Assembly (NCBI GenBank): GCA_964611345.1
Contig: CAZSYU010000008.1
Coordinates: 1-64,000 of the forward strand
Direction: 5' to 3'
DNA length: 64,000 nt
Origin: JALZVT01 sp964611345
GTDB lineage: Bacteria; Pseudomonadota; Gammaproteobacteria; Pseudomonadales; Azotimanducaceae
Part shown: in pieces, positions 7,236 through 15,426 of the stretch
Layout: each line of letters starts with the position of its first letter
Numbering within the stretch: the stretch's first letter is position 1
Program-made: the position numbers and the translations under genes
The notes under the pieces: model-generated
Databases searched by the model: none
The model's input: only the letters and a program-made list of their open reading frames with translations
Told to the model about the DNA's origin: nothing

Positions 7236-7727
7236 TTAGCCGCTTTTTTTGTCGGCCATGGATTTCAGGAACTGCAGCAGCGTTAGCGTCTCTGCCGGAT
7301 CCATCCGCCCAACGGGTGAGTTGCTGTAGGTCGAGAACATCACTCTGCCTTGCTTGTTCAATACAAACTCTGACGGTTGAATGTGATCACGCCGGTCGTC
7401 CCACCAACTGCCGATAGCGTCGCCGTCAGTACGGGTCATTCCATGGGCAATGGGGAAGGACAGGGGTTTTGCAACTTCGGCAGTGAGTTCTTCGCTATCC
7501 ACAGTACCGGCAAAAATGCTGGCTCCCAGTGCGGCAAAGTCATCGCGTCTGGCTTCATAGCCGTCTAACAGACGGCGGCAGAACGGTCACCAATGGCCGC
7601 GGTAAAACAGTACGATGGCGTAGTCGGTGGAGATGTCGTCCGGCAGCGTGAAGGCGTCGCCGCCCGCAGCGTGCAGCTTGAGTTGCGGAAACATGTCACC
7701 GCTCGCCAGCTTTTCGATAGCAGCCAT
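7236..7727 (-). CDS. Peroxiredoxin-like (AhpC/TSA-type) selenoprotein with UxxC motif (in-frame UGA at codon 47)
   Basis: From ATG at 7727, preceded by AAGGAG, the frame reads MAAIEKLASGDMFPQLKLH..., then AIVLFYRGHW, TGA (7587-7589), then PFCRRLLDGYEARRDDF and on to MADKKSG, 163 residues. YRGxWCPxC is the hallmark of a thioredoxin-fold peroxiredoxin-like family; here the first Cys codon is UGA, giving U47-P-F-C50. The rest of the fold follows normally (FAGTVDS, ADxxGxW-like DGDAIGSWWDD, FVLNKQGRVMF). A hairpin follows the UGA at SECIS distance. The protein probably reduces peroxides or disulfides; substrate and reductant are unknown. Ignoring the UGA leaves an apparent 88-residue fragment. 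Confidence 0.86.
7560..7576 (-). promoter_or_regulatory. SECIS-like hairpin of the peroxiredoxin-like selenoprotein mRNA
   Basis: Ten bases after the UGA (7589-7587), GCCGTCT (7576-7570) pairs perfectly with AGACGGC (7566-7560) around the loop GTT. The loop starts 17 bases after the UGA and its first base is G. This fits the bacterial SECIS pattern and is stronger evidence than the UGA alone. Confidence 0.68.
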
Positions 7728-7820
7728 TACTGGCTCCTTCCCGATTAGGGACTGGTTGAGGTACAACCAGCTTCGCAGGCTGATCAGGCCGGAGCAAGCC
7801 TGCTCTGAGGCGCTGTCTGC

Positions 7821-8159
7821 CTACTCTGCGGCAGCGGCGGCCTCTGCGCGGGTAAAGAACTGGCCGTCACGGACAAAGCCGGCGACAACACAGCCCGCGA
7901 TAGCTGCGATCTGCCCCCGGCTATTTCGGGCAATGGCCCAGGAATCTGGCAGACCGATAATGACGTGCATCGGCGCTTGGCGCCCATCAGCAAACCTGGC
8001 GAGGGCAACCTCACCAGTTTCTTCGTTGCGAAAGGCCGGCAGAAAGTTGTGGGTGGCGTTGTGCTGGGACAGTCCACAGGTATTGGCGAACTGGCGATTT
8101 TCAGCGCCCAGGGTAGCGGGGGTACGGAACTGGCGTGCCTGCGGGCTCAATCGACTCAT
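7821..8159 (-). CDS. Conserved hypothetical protein upstream of the peroxiredoxin-like selenoprotein
   Basis: I do not recognise a characterised family. The 112-residue protein has no signal peptide, no transmembrane helix and only two cysteines. Its central part (AFRNEETGEVALARFADGRQAPMHVIIGLPD) looks like a compact beta-rich fold, and it ends VVAGFVRDGQFFTRAEAA followed by alanines. GGGGGAGA just upstream of ATG 8159 supports the start. It is codirectional with the selenoprotein gene, 93 bases upstream of it, so a shared transcript is possible. Confidence 0.65.
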   Translation of the reverse strand: MSRLSPQARQFRTPATLGAENRQFANTCGLSQHNATHNFLPAFRNEETGEVALARFADGRQAPMHVIIGLPDSWAIARNSRGQIAAIAGCVVAGFVRDGQFFTRAEAAAAAE

Positions 8160-8301
8160 GCTTGCTCTCCCCCGGCCTTTGCCGGTGGTCTGGGGCCGGT
8201 GGTTTCGGTTGCACCGTTTGTAGACATAACACCATGTTTTTACTGAACAAACTGTGAATTAGTGCCAAACAGTCGATTCCGCCGTGAGCCTGTCAGGCCG
8301 A

Positions 8302-10347
8302 TCAGACGCTGCCGTAGCCCCAGTCGGGCGTTGCCCAGGTGGCCAGCATGGCGGTCGCGGACGCGGGATCCTCGGCTAATAGCCTGTCGCCCAGCTCACC
8401 AAGCGCCGGCAACAGGCTCGCATCCCGCATCAAATCCGCCACCCGAAACTGGGCTTCGCCCGTTTGCCGGGTGCCCAGCACATCGCCAGGGCCGCGCAGT
8501 TGCAGGTCTTGTTCGGCTATGTAGAAACCGTCCTGGCTCGCCACCATGGCGTTTAGGCGGGCCTCCGCGAACTCGCCCAGCTTGTCGCTGTGCAGCAGCA
8601 CGCAGTAGCTTTTGCGACTGCCGCGACCCACGCGGCCGCGGAGCTGATGCAATTGGGCCAGGCCCAGGCGTTCAGTGTTTTCGATCACGATAACGCTTGC
8701 GTTGGGGACGTCGACGCCCACCTCGATGACGGTGGTCGCGACCAACAGTCCAGTGTCAGCCGCCTTGAAGGCCGCCATAGTGGCGCTTTTCTCGTTGGAC
8801 GGCAGGCGCCCGTGCAACAGTGCTTTGGGGACATTTGGCAATTCTCGGTCCAATTCTTCGAACAGCTCACTGACACAATGCAGTTTGGGATCTTCTGCCG
8901 GGTCGATCAGGTTGCACACCCAGTACACCTGATCGCCCTTGGCCAGTCGCGGGCGCAACCAGTCGATGACTTCGGCGCGGCGGCTGTCTGGCAGTCTGCG
9001 TGTCTGGATGGGCTGGCGTCCCTTCGGTAATTCGTCGATTATCGATATATCAAGATCGGCATAGATCGCCATGGTCAGTGTGCGAGGTATCGGGGTGGCG
9101 GTCATGATGAGCTGGTGTGGTAGCTGGCCCTTGTGTTTTAGGGCCATACGCTGGTGGACGCCAAATCGATGCTGCTCGTCGATGACAGCGAGGGCCAGGT
9201 TGCCGAAGGTCACCGAGTGCTGGAACAGGGCATGGGTGCCTATCACGACGGGCACCTCGGCTGTTGCTATGCGCGCCAGTTGCTGCCGGCGCTCGGCCGC
9301 CGTCAGGCGACCCGTTAGCAAGCACACCTCAATGCCCAGCGGCGAGAGCCACTCGGAGAAGTTCATGTAGTGCTGCTCGGCGAGGATTTCTGTTGGCGCC
9401 ATGATGGCCGTTTGGGCGCCATGCTCGGCAGCTCGAATTGCGGCAAAGGCGGCCAGGATGGTTTTGCCAGACCCCACATCGCCCTGTACGAGTCGCAGCA
9501 TGGGTTGATTACGGTCGAGATCGTTAAACAGCTCGCGCACGCAACGCTTCTGGGCGCTTGTGAGTTCAAACCCCAGCCGCTCGAGCAGTTGTTTGCCCAG
9601 CCCGCCTGCCTGGGGCAGCGGCAGAGTGCGTTCGCGGAGCCGAATCACCTGGCGTTCCTTCATGAGCAAGTGATGGGCGAGCAGCTCATCCATTGCCAGC
9701 CGCTGTTGCGCCTGCTGCAAGTCGGCGCTACCAGCCTCTGCCGGGGGATGATGCAAAATGTTAATGGCCTCGTTCATGCCCAGTTTGAACACAGGGTCGG
9801 CACTCGCCCTAGGCAGCTCAAAGCCATCCCAGCCGATCGCCAATGCCTGATCGACCAGCTTGCGCAGGCGGGCCTGCCCTAACCCCTCGGTGGTGGGGTA
9901 GACAGGGGTGAGCACGCCTTCGGGTGGTTCCAGTTCGCCCTGTACAACTCGATACTCCGGGTGCGCGATTTCCAGACTCTTGCCGGTAAAGCGTGGTTCG
10001 CCAAAGCAGCGCAATTGCACACCAGCCAGCAGCTCCTCTTGTTGCCGGCGCGAGAAGTGGAACAACCTGATCTGTATATAGCCGGTTGCGTCAGTGAGTG
10101 TCACCACAAGCGAGCGGCGGCGCCCGAACACAACACGAGATTCGACAATTTCGCCGTGAAAGAGTGCGGCCTTGCCGGGACGCATGAGGTTGAGTGGCAC
10201 AAAGCGGGTGCGGTCTTCGTAGCGCAACGGGATATGCAGCAGCAGGTCACGCACCACAAATAGTCCAATCTTTGCGAGCTTTTCCTCGAGCGCCGGGCCC
10301 ACCCCTTTGAGTTGTTTGAGCGGAGCGATGCCGCTAAGTGTGGTCAT
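8302..10347 (-). CDS. recG: ATP-dependent DNA helicase RecG
   Basis: The 681-residue protein has the N-terminal wedge/OB domain (LKQLKGVGPALEEKL, HIPLRYEDRT), Walker A GDVGSGKT near residue 288, a DEQH box near 388 (VIDEQHRFGVHQR), and helicase motifs including MTATPIPRTL and QLRGRVGRG. Length is standard. RecG remodels stalled replication forks and Holliday junctions. It lies 36 bases downstream of spoT on the same strand, as in many gammaproteobacteria. Confidence 0.97.
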   Translation of the reverse strand: MTTLSGIAPLKQLKGVGPALEEKLAKIGLFVVRDLLLHIPLRYEDRTRFVPLNLMRPGKAALFHGEIVESRVVFGRRRSLVVTLTDATGYIQIRLFHFSRRQQEELLAGVQLRCFGEPRFTGKSLEIAHPEYRVVQGELEPPEGVLTPVYPTTEGLGQARLRKLVDQALAIGWDGFELPRASADPVFKLGMNEAINILHHPPAEAGSADLQQAQQRLAMDELLAHHLLMKERQVIRLRERTLPLPQAGGLGKQLLERLGFELTSAQKRCVRELFNDLDRNQPMLRLVQGDVGSGKTILAAFAAIRAAEHGAQTAIMAPTEILAEQHYMNFSEWLSPLGIEVCLLTGRLTAAERRQQLARIATAEVPVVIGTHALFQHSVTFGNLALAVIDEQHRFGVHQRMALKHKGQLPHQLIMTATPIPRTLTMAIYADLDISIIDELPKGRQPIQTRRLPDSRRAEVIDWLRPRLAKGDQVYWVCNLIDPAEDPKLHCVSELFEELDRELPNVPKALLHGRLPSNEKSATMAAFKAADTGLLVATTVIEVGVDVPNASVIVIENTERLGLAQLHQLRGRVGRGSRKSYCVLLHSDKLGEFAEARLNAMVASQDGFYIAEQDLQLRGPGDVLGTRQTGEAQFRVADLMRDASLLPALGELGDRLLAEDPASATAMLATWATPDWGYGSV

Positions 10348-10383
10348 TGTGTGGTCATTGTCGTAACGCAGAGGTGCTGATGC

Positions 10384-12576
10384 TTAGTGCACGACGCGAG
10401 ACAAACCATGCACATGAGCAATGCGGCGGAGTCGCCGCATCAACCGAGCCAAGTGGGTGCGATCGCGCACCGATACCTCGCAGACGACACTCGACAGCTT
10501 TGCACTTTTCTCTTCAACCTTGATGTTTTCGATGCCAGCGTCTACTTCGGCAACCGTCGCGGCGATTTCAGCAATCACACCCTTTTTGGTTTCGACCTGC
10601 AGGCGTAGCAGTGTGTCGAACTCGCCTTTGGGGTTATCAGACCAGCGCGCCGGTATGATCTCTTGCGCGGAACGTCTGCGAATCTCAGTAATGTTGTTAC
10701 AGGTTTCGATGTGCACAACAAAACCTTTGCCCGGTGTCATGTGTCCCACAATCGCGTCGCCGGGCACCGGCCCACAGCAGTGTCCGTAATTCACGACCAA
10801 CCCTTCGCCACCACGAATCGCTACCGGCCCACCCTGATTCACATCAATAGCTTCGAAGTCGGGGTTGTCTGCCGCCAGCAGGTTTTGCGCGACAACGTAG
10901 GCCATGAGGTTGCCCATGCCGATTTGCATCAGCAGCTCGTCGAGCTTTTTTACCTTGAATTCTGTAAACACCTTGCGCAAGCGGCGGAAGTCGAGGTCCT
11001 TTATGGAGGTGTTGGCGTTAGCCAGTGACCGGTTTAGCAAGCGGCGGCCGAGTGCCAGTGAGTCAGACCGCTGTTGAACCTTGAGGGCCTGGCGAATGGC
11101 CGAGCGAGCTTTGCCAGAGACGGCGAAGCTCAGCCAGTCGGCGTTTGGACTCGCGTCTTCTGAGGTGATGATCTCTACGGACTGGCCGCTTTGCAGTTGT
11201 GCTGACAACGGTGCGAGATTGCGGTCAACACGACAGGCGACGCAATGATTGCCAATGTCAGTGTGCACCGCGTAGGCAAAGTCGATTGGGCAGGCGCCTC
11301 GTGGCAGCTCGAGTATTTCTCCGGTTGGTGTGAACACGTACACCTCGTCCGGGAACAGGTCCATTTTCACGCTTTCGACAAACTCGAGTGGATTGCCGGC
11401 ACGCTTTTGCAAGTCGAGCAGATCGCGCACCCACTGCCGTGTGCGCTGTGAGCCTTGTGTGCCATCATCGTCGTTTTTGTACAGCCAATGGCCCGCTATT
11501 CCATGCTCAGCAACTGACTCCATTTCGGTGGTGCGAATCTGCACTTCGATGGGTACACCATGCAATCCGAACAAGGTCGTGTGCAGGCTTTGATAGCCAT
11601 TCGCTTTTGGAATAGCGATGTAGTCTTTGAAGCGACCGGCCACGGGCTTAAACAGATTGTGCACGCAACCCAGCACTCGATAGCAGGTGTCGACATCGGC
11701 GACCACAATGCGCAAGCCAAAGACATCCATGATTTCAGAGAACGCTTTGCGCTTGGTTTTCATTTTTCGATAAATCGAATACAGGTGTTTTTCGCGACTA
11801 AACAGTTGGGCCTCTAACCCGTCTTGTTCGAGAGCCGCGTCGATCGCTTTTGTTATGTTCTTCATGAGCGCACGGCGATTGCCGTGTGCAGACTTTACTG
11901 CGCGCGAAATACGATCGGCGCGTAACGGATAGAGCGCATGAAAACCCAAATCTTCAAATTCGGTTTTCATCGTGTGAATGCCGAGTCGATTGGCGATGGG
12001 GGCGTAGTAGTCGAGCGTTTCGCGCGCGATGCGGCGACGTTTTTCTGGCGGCATAACGCCAATGGTGCGCATGTTGTGCAGGCGATCGGCCAGTTTGACC
12101 ATGATGACGCGAATATCGCGAGCCATTGCCAGTGCCATCTTCTGAAAGTTTTCAGCCTGGGCTTCAGCCCGTGAGTTGAACATGGTGGCAAGTTTGGACA
12201 CACCATCGACAATTTCGGCCACGTCGGCGCCAAACAGATCACCTAGGGCGGTCTTGCCGACACCCGTATCTTCGATGACGTCATGCAACAGCGCGGCCAT
12301 CACCGTTTGCCGGTCCATGCGCATTTCAGCCAGAATATTGGCAACTGCCAAAGGGTGCGTGATGTAGGCGTGGCCGGTTCGCCGGCCCTGGCCGCGATGG
12401 GCTTCCGCAGCATAGTTGTAGGCGGCTACAACCTGGTCGGTTTGGCTCTGGGGCAGGTACTCGTTAAGGAGCGCCGCGAGGCTCTCGATGGTCGCAGGTG
12501 CAGCGACCGCATCCTGTTGTGCGGTCTCCGCTAACCTTGATATGAAATAGGACTCAGAGGCTGGCGCTGCCCTCAT
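10384..12576 (-). CDS. spoT: Bifunctional (p)ppGpp synthetase/hydrolase SpoT
   Basis: The 730-residue protein has the HD hydrolase domain with HDVIEDT (H98, D99, E102, D103), the synthetase domain (about 250-370, with RFKDYIAIPKANGYQSLHT), a TGS domain (VYVFTPTGEILELPRGACPIDFAY, about 420-480), a helical/CC region with NYGHCCGPVPGD, and a C-terminal ACT domain. The intact HD motif marks it as SpoT rather than RelA. It sets the level of the stringent alarmone. Its ATG overlaps the end of rpoZ by 23 bases, indicating translational coupling within gmk-rpoZ-spoT-recG. Confidence 0.96.
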   Translation of the reverse strand: MRAAPASESYFISRLAETAQQDAVAAPATIESLAALLNEYLPQSQTDQVVAAYNYAAEAHRGQGRRTGHAYITHPLAVANILAEMRMDRQTVMAALLHDVIEDTGVGKTALGDLFGADVAEIVDGVSKLATMFNSRAEAQAENFQKMALAMARDIRVIMVKLADRLHNMRTIGVMPPEKRRRIARETLDYYAPIANRLGIHTMKTEFEDLGFHALYPLRADRISRAVKSAHGNRRALMKNITKAIDAALEQDGLEAQLFSREKHLYSIYRKMKTKRKAFSEIMDVFGLRIVVADVDTCYRVLGCVHNLFKPVAGRFKDYIAIPKANGYQSLHTTLFGLHGVPIEVQIRTTEMESVAEHGIAGHWLYKNDDDGTQGSQRTRQWVRDLLDLQKRAGNPLEFVESVKMDLFPDEVYVFTPTGEILELPRGACPIDFAYAVHTDIGNHCVACRVDRNLAPLSAQLQSGQSVEIITSEDASPNADWLSFAVSGKARSAIRQALKVQQRSDSLALGRRLLNRSLANANTSIKDLDFRRLRKVFTEFKVKKLDELLMQIGMGNLMAYVVAQNLLAADNPDFEAIDVNQGGPVAIRGGEGLVVNYGHCCGPVPGDAIVGHMTPGKGFVVHIETCNNITEIRRRSAQEIIPARWSDNPKGEFDTLLRLQVETKKGVIAEIAATVAEVDAGIENIKVEEKSAKLSSVVCEVSVRDRTHLARLMRRLRRIAHVHGLSRVVH

Positions 12577-13012
12577 CCGGTGTACCTGCTAAACCTTGCG
12601 TGCCCATTGGGGCTGGACCGCCTGCTGCGCCTTCGTCGGTTGGGTTACCCACATTATCTGCGCCCGTGCCACCTGCAACCGGGCCGCCGATAGTGCCGTC
12701 ACTGCTACCCGCACTAGAACTTTCACCAGCACTTTCAGAAGTGCCACCGATTGGGCCTGCGCCCATTGCACCAAACGGAATCTCAATAGGGTCATCCTCT
12801 GGCGTTGCATCCCCAGCGTCAAGCATTTCGTCATTGATCAGGTCGGCGGCGATTTCGCGCAGCGCGATGACGGTAGGCTTATCGTTTTCTTCGTCGAGCA
12901 GTGGCTCGGCACCGCGGTTATAGAGTTGGCGGGCGCGGCGGGTTGCGACCAGGACGAGTTCGAAGCGGTTGTCTACGTGGTCCAGACAGTCTTCAACAGT
13001 GATGCGTGCCAT
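12554..13012 (-). CDS. rpoZ: DNA-directed RNA polymerase omega subunit with extended C-terminal tail
   Basis: The first 70 residues are canonical omega (MARITVEDCLDHVDNRFELV, ATRRARQLYNRG, KPTVIALREIAA). Omega normally ends near 70-90 residues, but here the protein continues to 152. The tail from about 83 on is low-complexity, rich in Gly, Ser, Ala, Glu and Asp (for example GGTSESAGESSSAGSSDG), likely disordered, and contains no known domain. Omega aids polymerase assembly and forms part of a ppGpp site, which makes its translational overlap with spoT notable. Confidence 0.93.
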   Translation of the reverse strand: MARITVEDCLDHVDNRFELVLVATRRARQLYNRGAEPLLDEENDKPTVIALREIAADLINDEMLDAGDATPEDDPIEIPFGAMGAGPIGGTSESAGESSSAGSSDGTIGGPVAGGTGADNVGNPTDEGAAGGPAPMGTQGLAGTPDEGSASL

Positions 13013-13104
13013 AGTTCAACTCGGGATTTAGCGGGGGGCGGATGATACTGGGGGAGGCCGATCTGTGCAATCGCTTCTAGCCAGCGCGGGGCCAGTGCTG
13101 GCGT

Positions 13105-13719
13105 TCAGGCCAGCAGGTCGGTTATTAGGGCCGCATGGCTCCGTTTGACCGCCTCACGGCCGCTCCGGGCGGCTCGCACGATGGCAAGGAGATCATCTCT
13201 GGCGGTGGTGAAGTCGTCGTTGATCACCAGATAGTCGAAATCGTTGTATTGCTTAAGCTCGATGTGGGCCTGGGCCGTGCGGCGTTCGATGACGTCGGCG
13301 CTGTCCTGGCCCCGATCTTTCAGTCTGGCCAATAACTCGGCCCGGCTGGGTGGCAGGATGAAAATGCTGATGGCGTCAGGGAACGCAGCGCGTACCTGGT
13401 TGGCGCCTTGCCAGTCGATTTCGAGCACCAGGTCGTGGCCGGCCTCGCGTTGGGCTGCAAGGCTTGCGCTCGCGGTGCCGTACAGGTTACCGAATACGTC
13501 CGCAGATTCGAGAAACTGACCATCCTCGATCATGCGCTCGAAGGTGGCGCGCTCCGTGAAGTGATAGTCCACGCCGTCTTGTTCGCCAGGGCGAATGGGG
13601 CGAGTGGTGTGGGAGATGGACAGTGCCAGGTCGGGCAGGGCTTCTAGCAGCGCCGCCACCAGACTGGTTTTACCCGCACCCGAGGGTGCGGCAACTACGA
13701 ACAACAGGCCTTTATTCAA
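13105..13719 (-). CDS. gmk: Guanylate kinase
   Basis: The 204-residue enzyme has the P-loop APSGAGKTS (11-19), the GMP-binding segment SISHTTRPIRPGEQDGVDYHF, and VLEIDWQGANQVR. It phosphorylates GMP to GDP with ATP. Its start overlaps the end of yicC by 8 bases, and rpoZ follows 92 bases downstream. Confidence 0.97.
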   Translation of the reverse strand: MNKGLLFVVAAPSGAGKTSLVAALLEALPDLALSISHTTRPIRPGEQDGVDYHFTERATFERMIEDGQFLESADVFGNLYGTASASLAAQREAGHDLVLEIDWQGANQVRAAFPDAISIFILPPSRAELLARLKDRGQDSADVIERRTAQAHIELKQYNDFDYLVINDDFTTARDDLLAIVRAARSGREAVKRSHAALITDLLA

Positions 13720-14578
13720 TGTTCTGTACTTGCTCGCGCACCTGCTCGATCAATACCTTCATATCGACTGCGCGTTGCGAGGCTTCAGGCAGAACCGACT
13801 TGCTGGCCAGGGTATTGGCCTCGCGGTTTAGCTCCTGGGTTAAAAAATCGAGTCGCCGACCGTGTGGACCTGTGTCTTCGAGCGCTTTCTTGGCCTCAGC
13901 AACGTGGATGGCAAGGCGGTCGAGTTCTTCTGCGACATCAGCGCGCTGGGCAAGCACCGCGATTTCCTGTTCCAGTCGGTTGGGGTCTACTTCGACCTTG
14001 AGCTTTACAAGGCGTGCATGCAGTCGCTCGGACAGGGCGGCGGATAAGGGCGCAATTATGGGTTTTAACTCATCAACGAGTTGTTCCATGTTCTGCAGGC
14101 GGGCACCGACCAGTCCTGCCAGTTTGGTGCCTTCACGTTTGCGCGTGGCCAACAGTTCATCCAGCGCGGTGCTGAAAGATTCTTCGGCTAATTGCATAAA
14201 GTTCTCAAACAGCTTGGCGTCACGATCTTCCAGAATGCCGGGCCAGTTCAACAGATCCATCGGGTTTGCCTGGCTGAACTCGGGAGCGTCGCGGCGCACT
14301 TGTTCGAGGGTTGCAAGTAACTGCAGCAAAGCGGGACGATTAATTTGCAGGTGGGTTTCGCGCACGGTGTGGTTGATTCGCAGAGTCGCGTCCAGTTTGC
14401 CGCGTTGCAGTTTGCTGCGCGTGAGATCACGCAGGGACTGTTCGAGCATCCGGGAGTTGTCAGGCAAGCTAAATGCAAGCTCAAGGAATCGATGGTTTAC
14501 CGTACGCAATTCCCACACAAGGGAACCCCACGGCGCCTCTATCTCGTGCCGCGCGAACGCGGTCATGCTTTGAACCAT
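13712..14578 (-). CDS. yicC: YicC family endoribonuclease
   Basis: The 288-residue protein begins MVQSMTAFARHE and contains VWELRTVNHRFLELAFSLPD and the C-terminal GRRLDFLTQELNREANTLASKS, all signatures of YicC/YloC proteins, a family with reported endoribonuclease activity. ATG at 14578 fits the family start; an upstream in-frame ATG at 14638 would add 20 unrelated residues. It is divergent from rph. Confidence 0.93.
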   Translation of the reverse strand: MVQSMTAFARHEIEAPWGSLVWELRTVNHRFLELAFSLPDNSRMLEQSLRDLTRSKLQRGKLDATLRINHTVRETHLQINRPALLQLLATLEQVRRDAPEFSQANPMDLLNWPGILEDRDAKLFENFMQLAEESFSTALDELLATRKREGTKLAGLVGARLQNMEQLVDELKPIIAPLSAALSERLHARLVKLKVEVDPNRLEQEIAVLAQRADVAEELDRLAIHVAEAKKALEDTGPHGRRLDFLTQELNREANTLASKSVLPEASQRAVDMKVLIEQVREQVQNIE

Positions 14579-14668
14579 CTTGCTTTTGCTCGAAAAAGTA
14601 GATTTGCCCGCACAGCCGGGCAGCAATCGTCCTCGCATTCTAACAGCCCGCGGCCTGTCCGCTAGGCG

Positions 14669-14674
14669 TATAAT
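14669..14674 (+). promoter_or_regulatory. Candidate -10 element upstream of rph
   Basis: TATAAT lies 30 bases before the preferred rph start. No good -35 hexamer is visible 16-19 bases upstream, so the assignment rests on the -10 alone. Confidence 0.35.
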
Positions 14675-14703
14675 GCGCGACCAATTTTCTCAGGATGACG
14701 TTT

Positions 14704-15417
14704 ATGTCGACCCAAAGACCCAGCGGCCGAGTGCCCCAGGCTATGCGTGAGTTGCGCTTCACAACCGGCTTTACAGCGCATCCGGCTGGCTCCGTGCTGG
14801 TTGAGTTTGGTGGCACCCGAGTGTTGTGTACCGCATCGGTGGAAGATCGCGTTCCCGGGTTTATGCGCGGCAAGGGCAAAGGGTGGGTAACTGCCGAATA
14901 TGGCATGTTGCCGGGGTCTACTCATTCACGGGTAGATCGGGAAGCTGCGCGCGGTAAACAATCTGGCCGCACCGTCGAGATCCAGCGTTTGATCGGCCGC
15001 TCTTTGCGCGCGGCGATGGACATGGATGCCATGGGTGAGAAGACCATTCGCATCGATTGCGACGTGTTGCAGGCGGACGGTGGCACGCGTACCGCATCAA
15101 TCACCGGGGGTTGTCTGGCCCTTGCTCTTGCCTGCAATAAAGTGGGAATTCAGTCGGCGTTCAGTGGTTTTGTGGCATCTATATCCTGTGGCATCTGGGA
15201 AGGGACACCCGTACTCGATCTTGATTACGCGGAAGATTCCACGGCGGAGACTGATATGAATGTAGTAATGGTCGAGGGTGGCGGCTTTATCGAGGTGCAG
15301 GGCACCGCCGAGCAAGCCCCGTTTGCAAGCGCCGAACTCACGGCCATGCTTGCGCTCGCCGAGGCCGGCATTGAAGATATTATCAAAGCCCAAAGAGCCG
15401 CCCTGGACGCTGCCTGA
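14704..15417 (+). CDS. rph: Ribonuclease PH
   Basis: This phosphorolytic 3'-to-5' exoribonuclease trims tRNA 3' ends. The protein (237 residues from this start) shows RPSGRVPQAMRELRF, FGGTRVLCTASVEDRVP, KGWVTAEYGMLPGSTHSR and GRSLRAAMDMDAMGEKTIRIDCDV, matching RNase PH throughout. ATG at 14704 has AGGA at 14692-14695 well spaced; ATG at 14695 is an alternative adding three residues. pyrE follows 9 bases later. Confidence 0.96.
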   Translation: MSTQRPSGRVPQAMRELRFTTGFTAHPAGSVLVEFGGTRVLCTASVEDRVPGFMRGKGKGWVTAEYGMLPGSTHSRVDREAARGKQSGRTVEIQRLIGRSLRAAMDMDAMGEKTIRIDCDVLQADGGTRTASITGGCLALALACNKVGIQSAFSGFVASISCGIWEGTPVLDLDYAEDSTAETDMNVVMVEGGGFIEVQGTAEQAPFASAELTAMLALAEAGIEDIIKAQRAALDAA

Positions 15418-15426
15418 GAATTGCGT

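Noticed and set aside
7587..7589. TGA read as tryptophan (alternative genetic code)
   Set aside because: Many genes in the window end in TGA, tryptophan is encoded by TGG throughout, and both internal TGA codons lie at redox Cys positions, not Trp positions.
13623..14573. Long plus-strand open frame (316 codons) opposite yicC
   Set aside because: It is antisense to a clear YicC protein, and its translation is an Arg/Ser-rich composition artefact without family resemblance.
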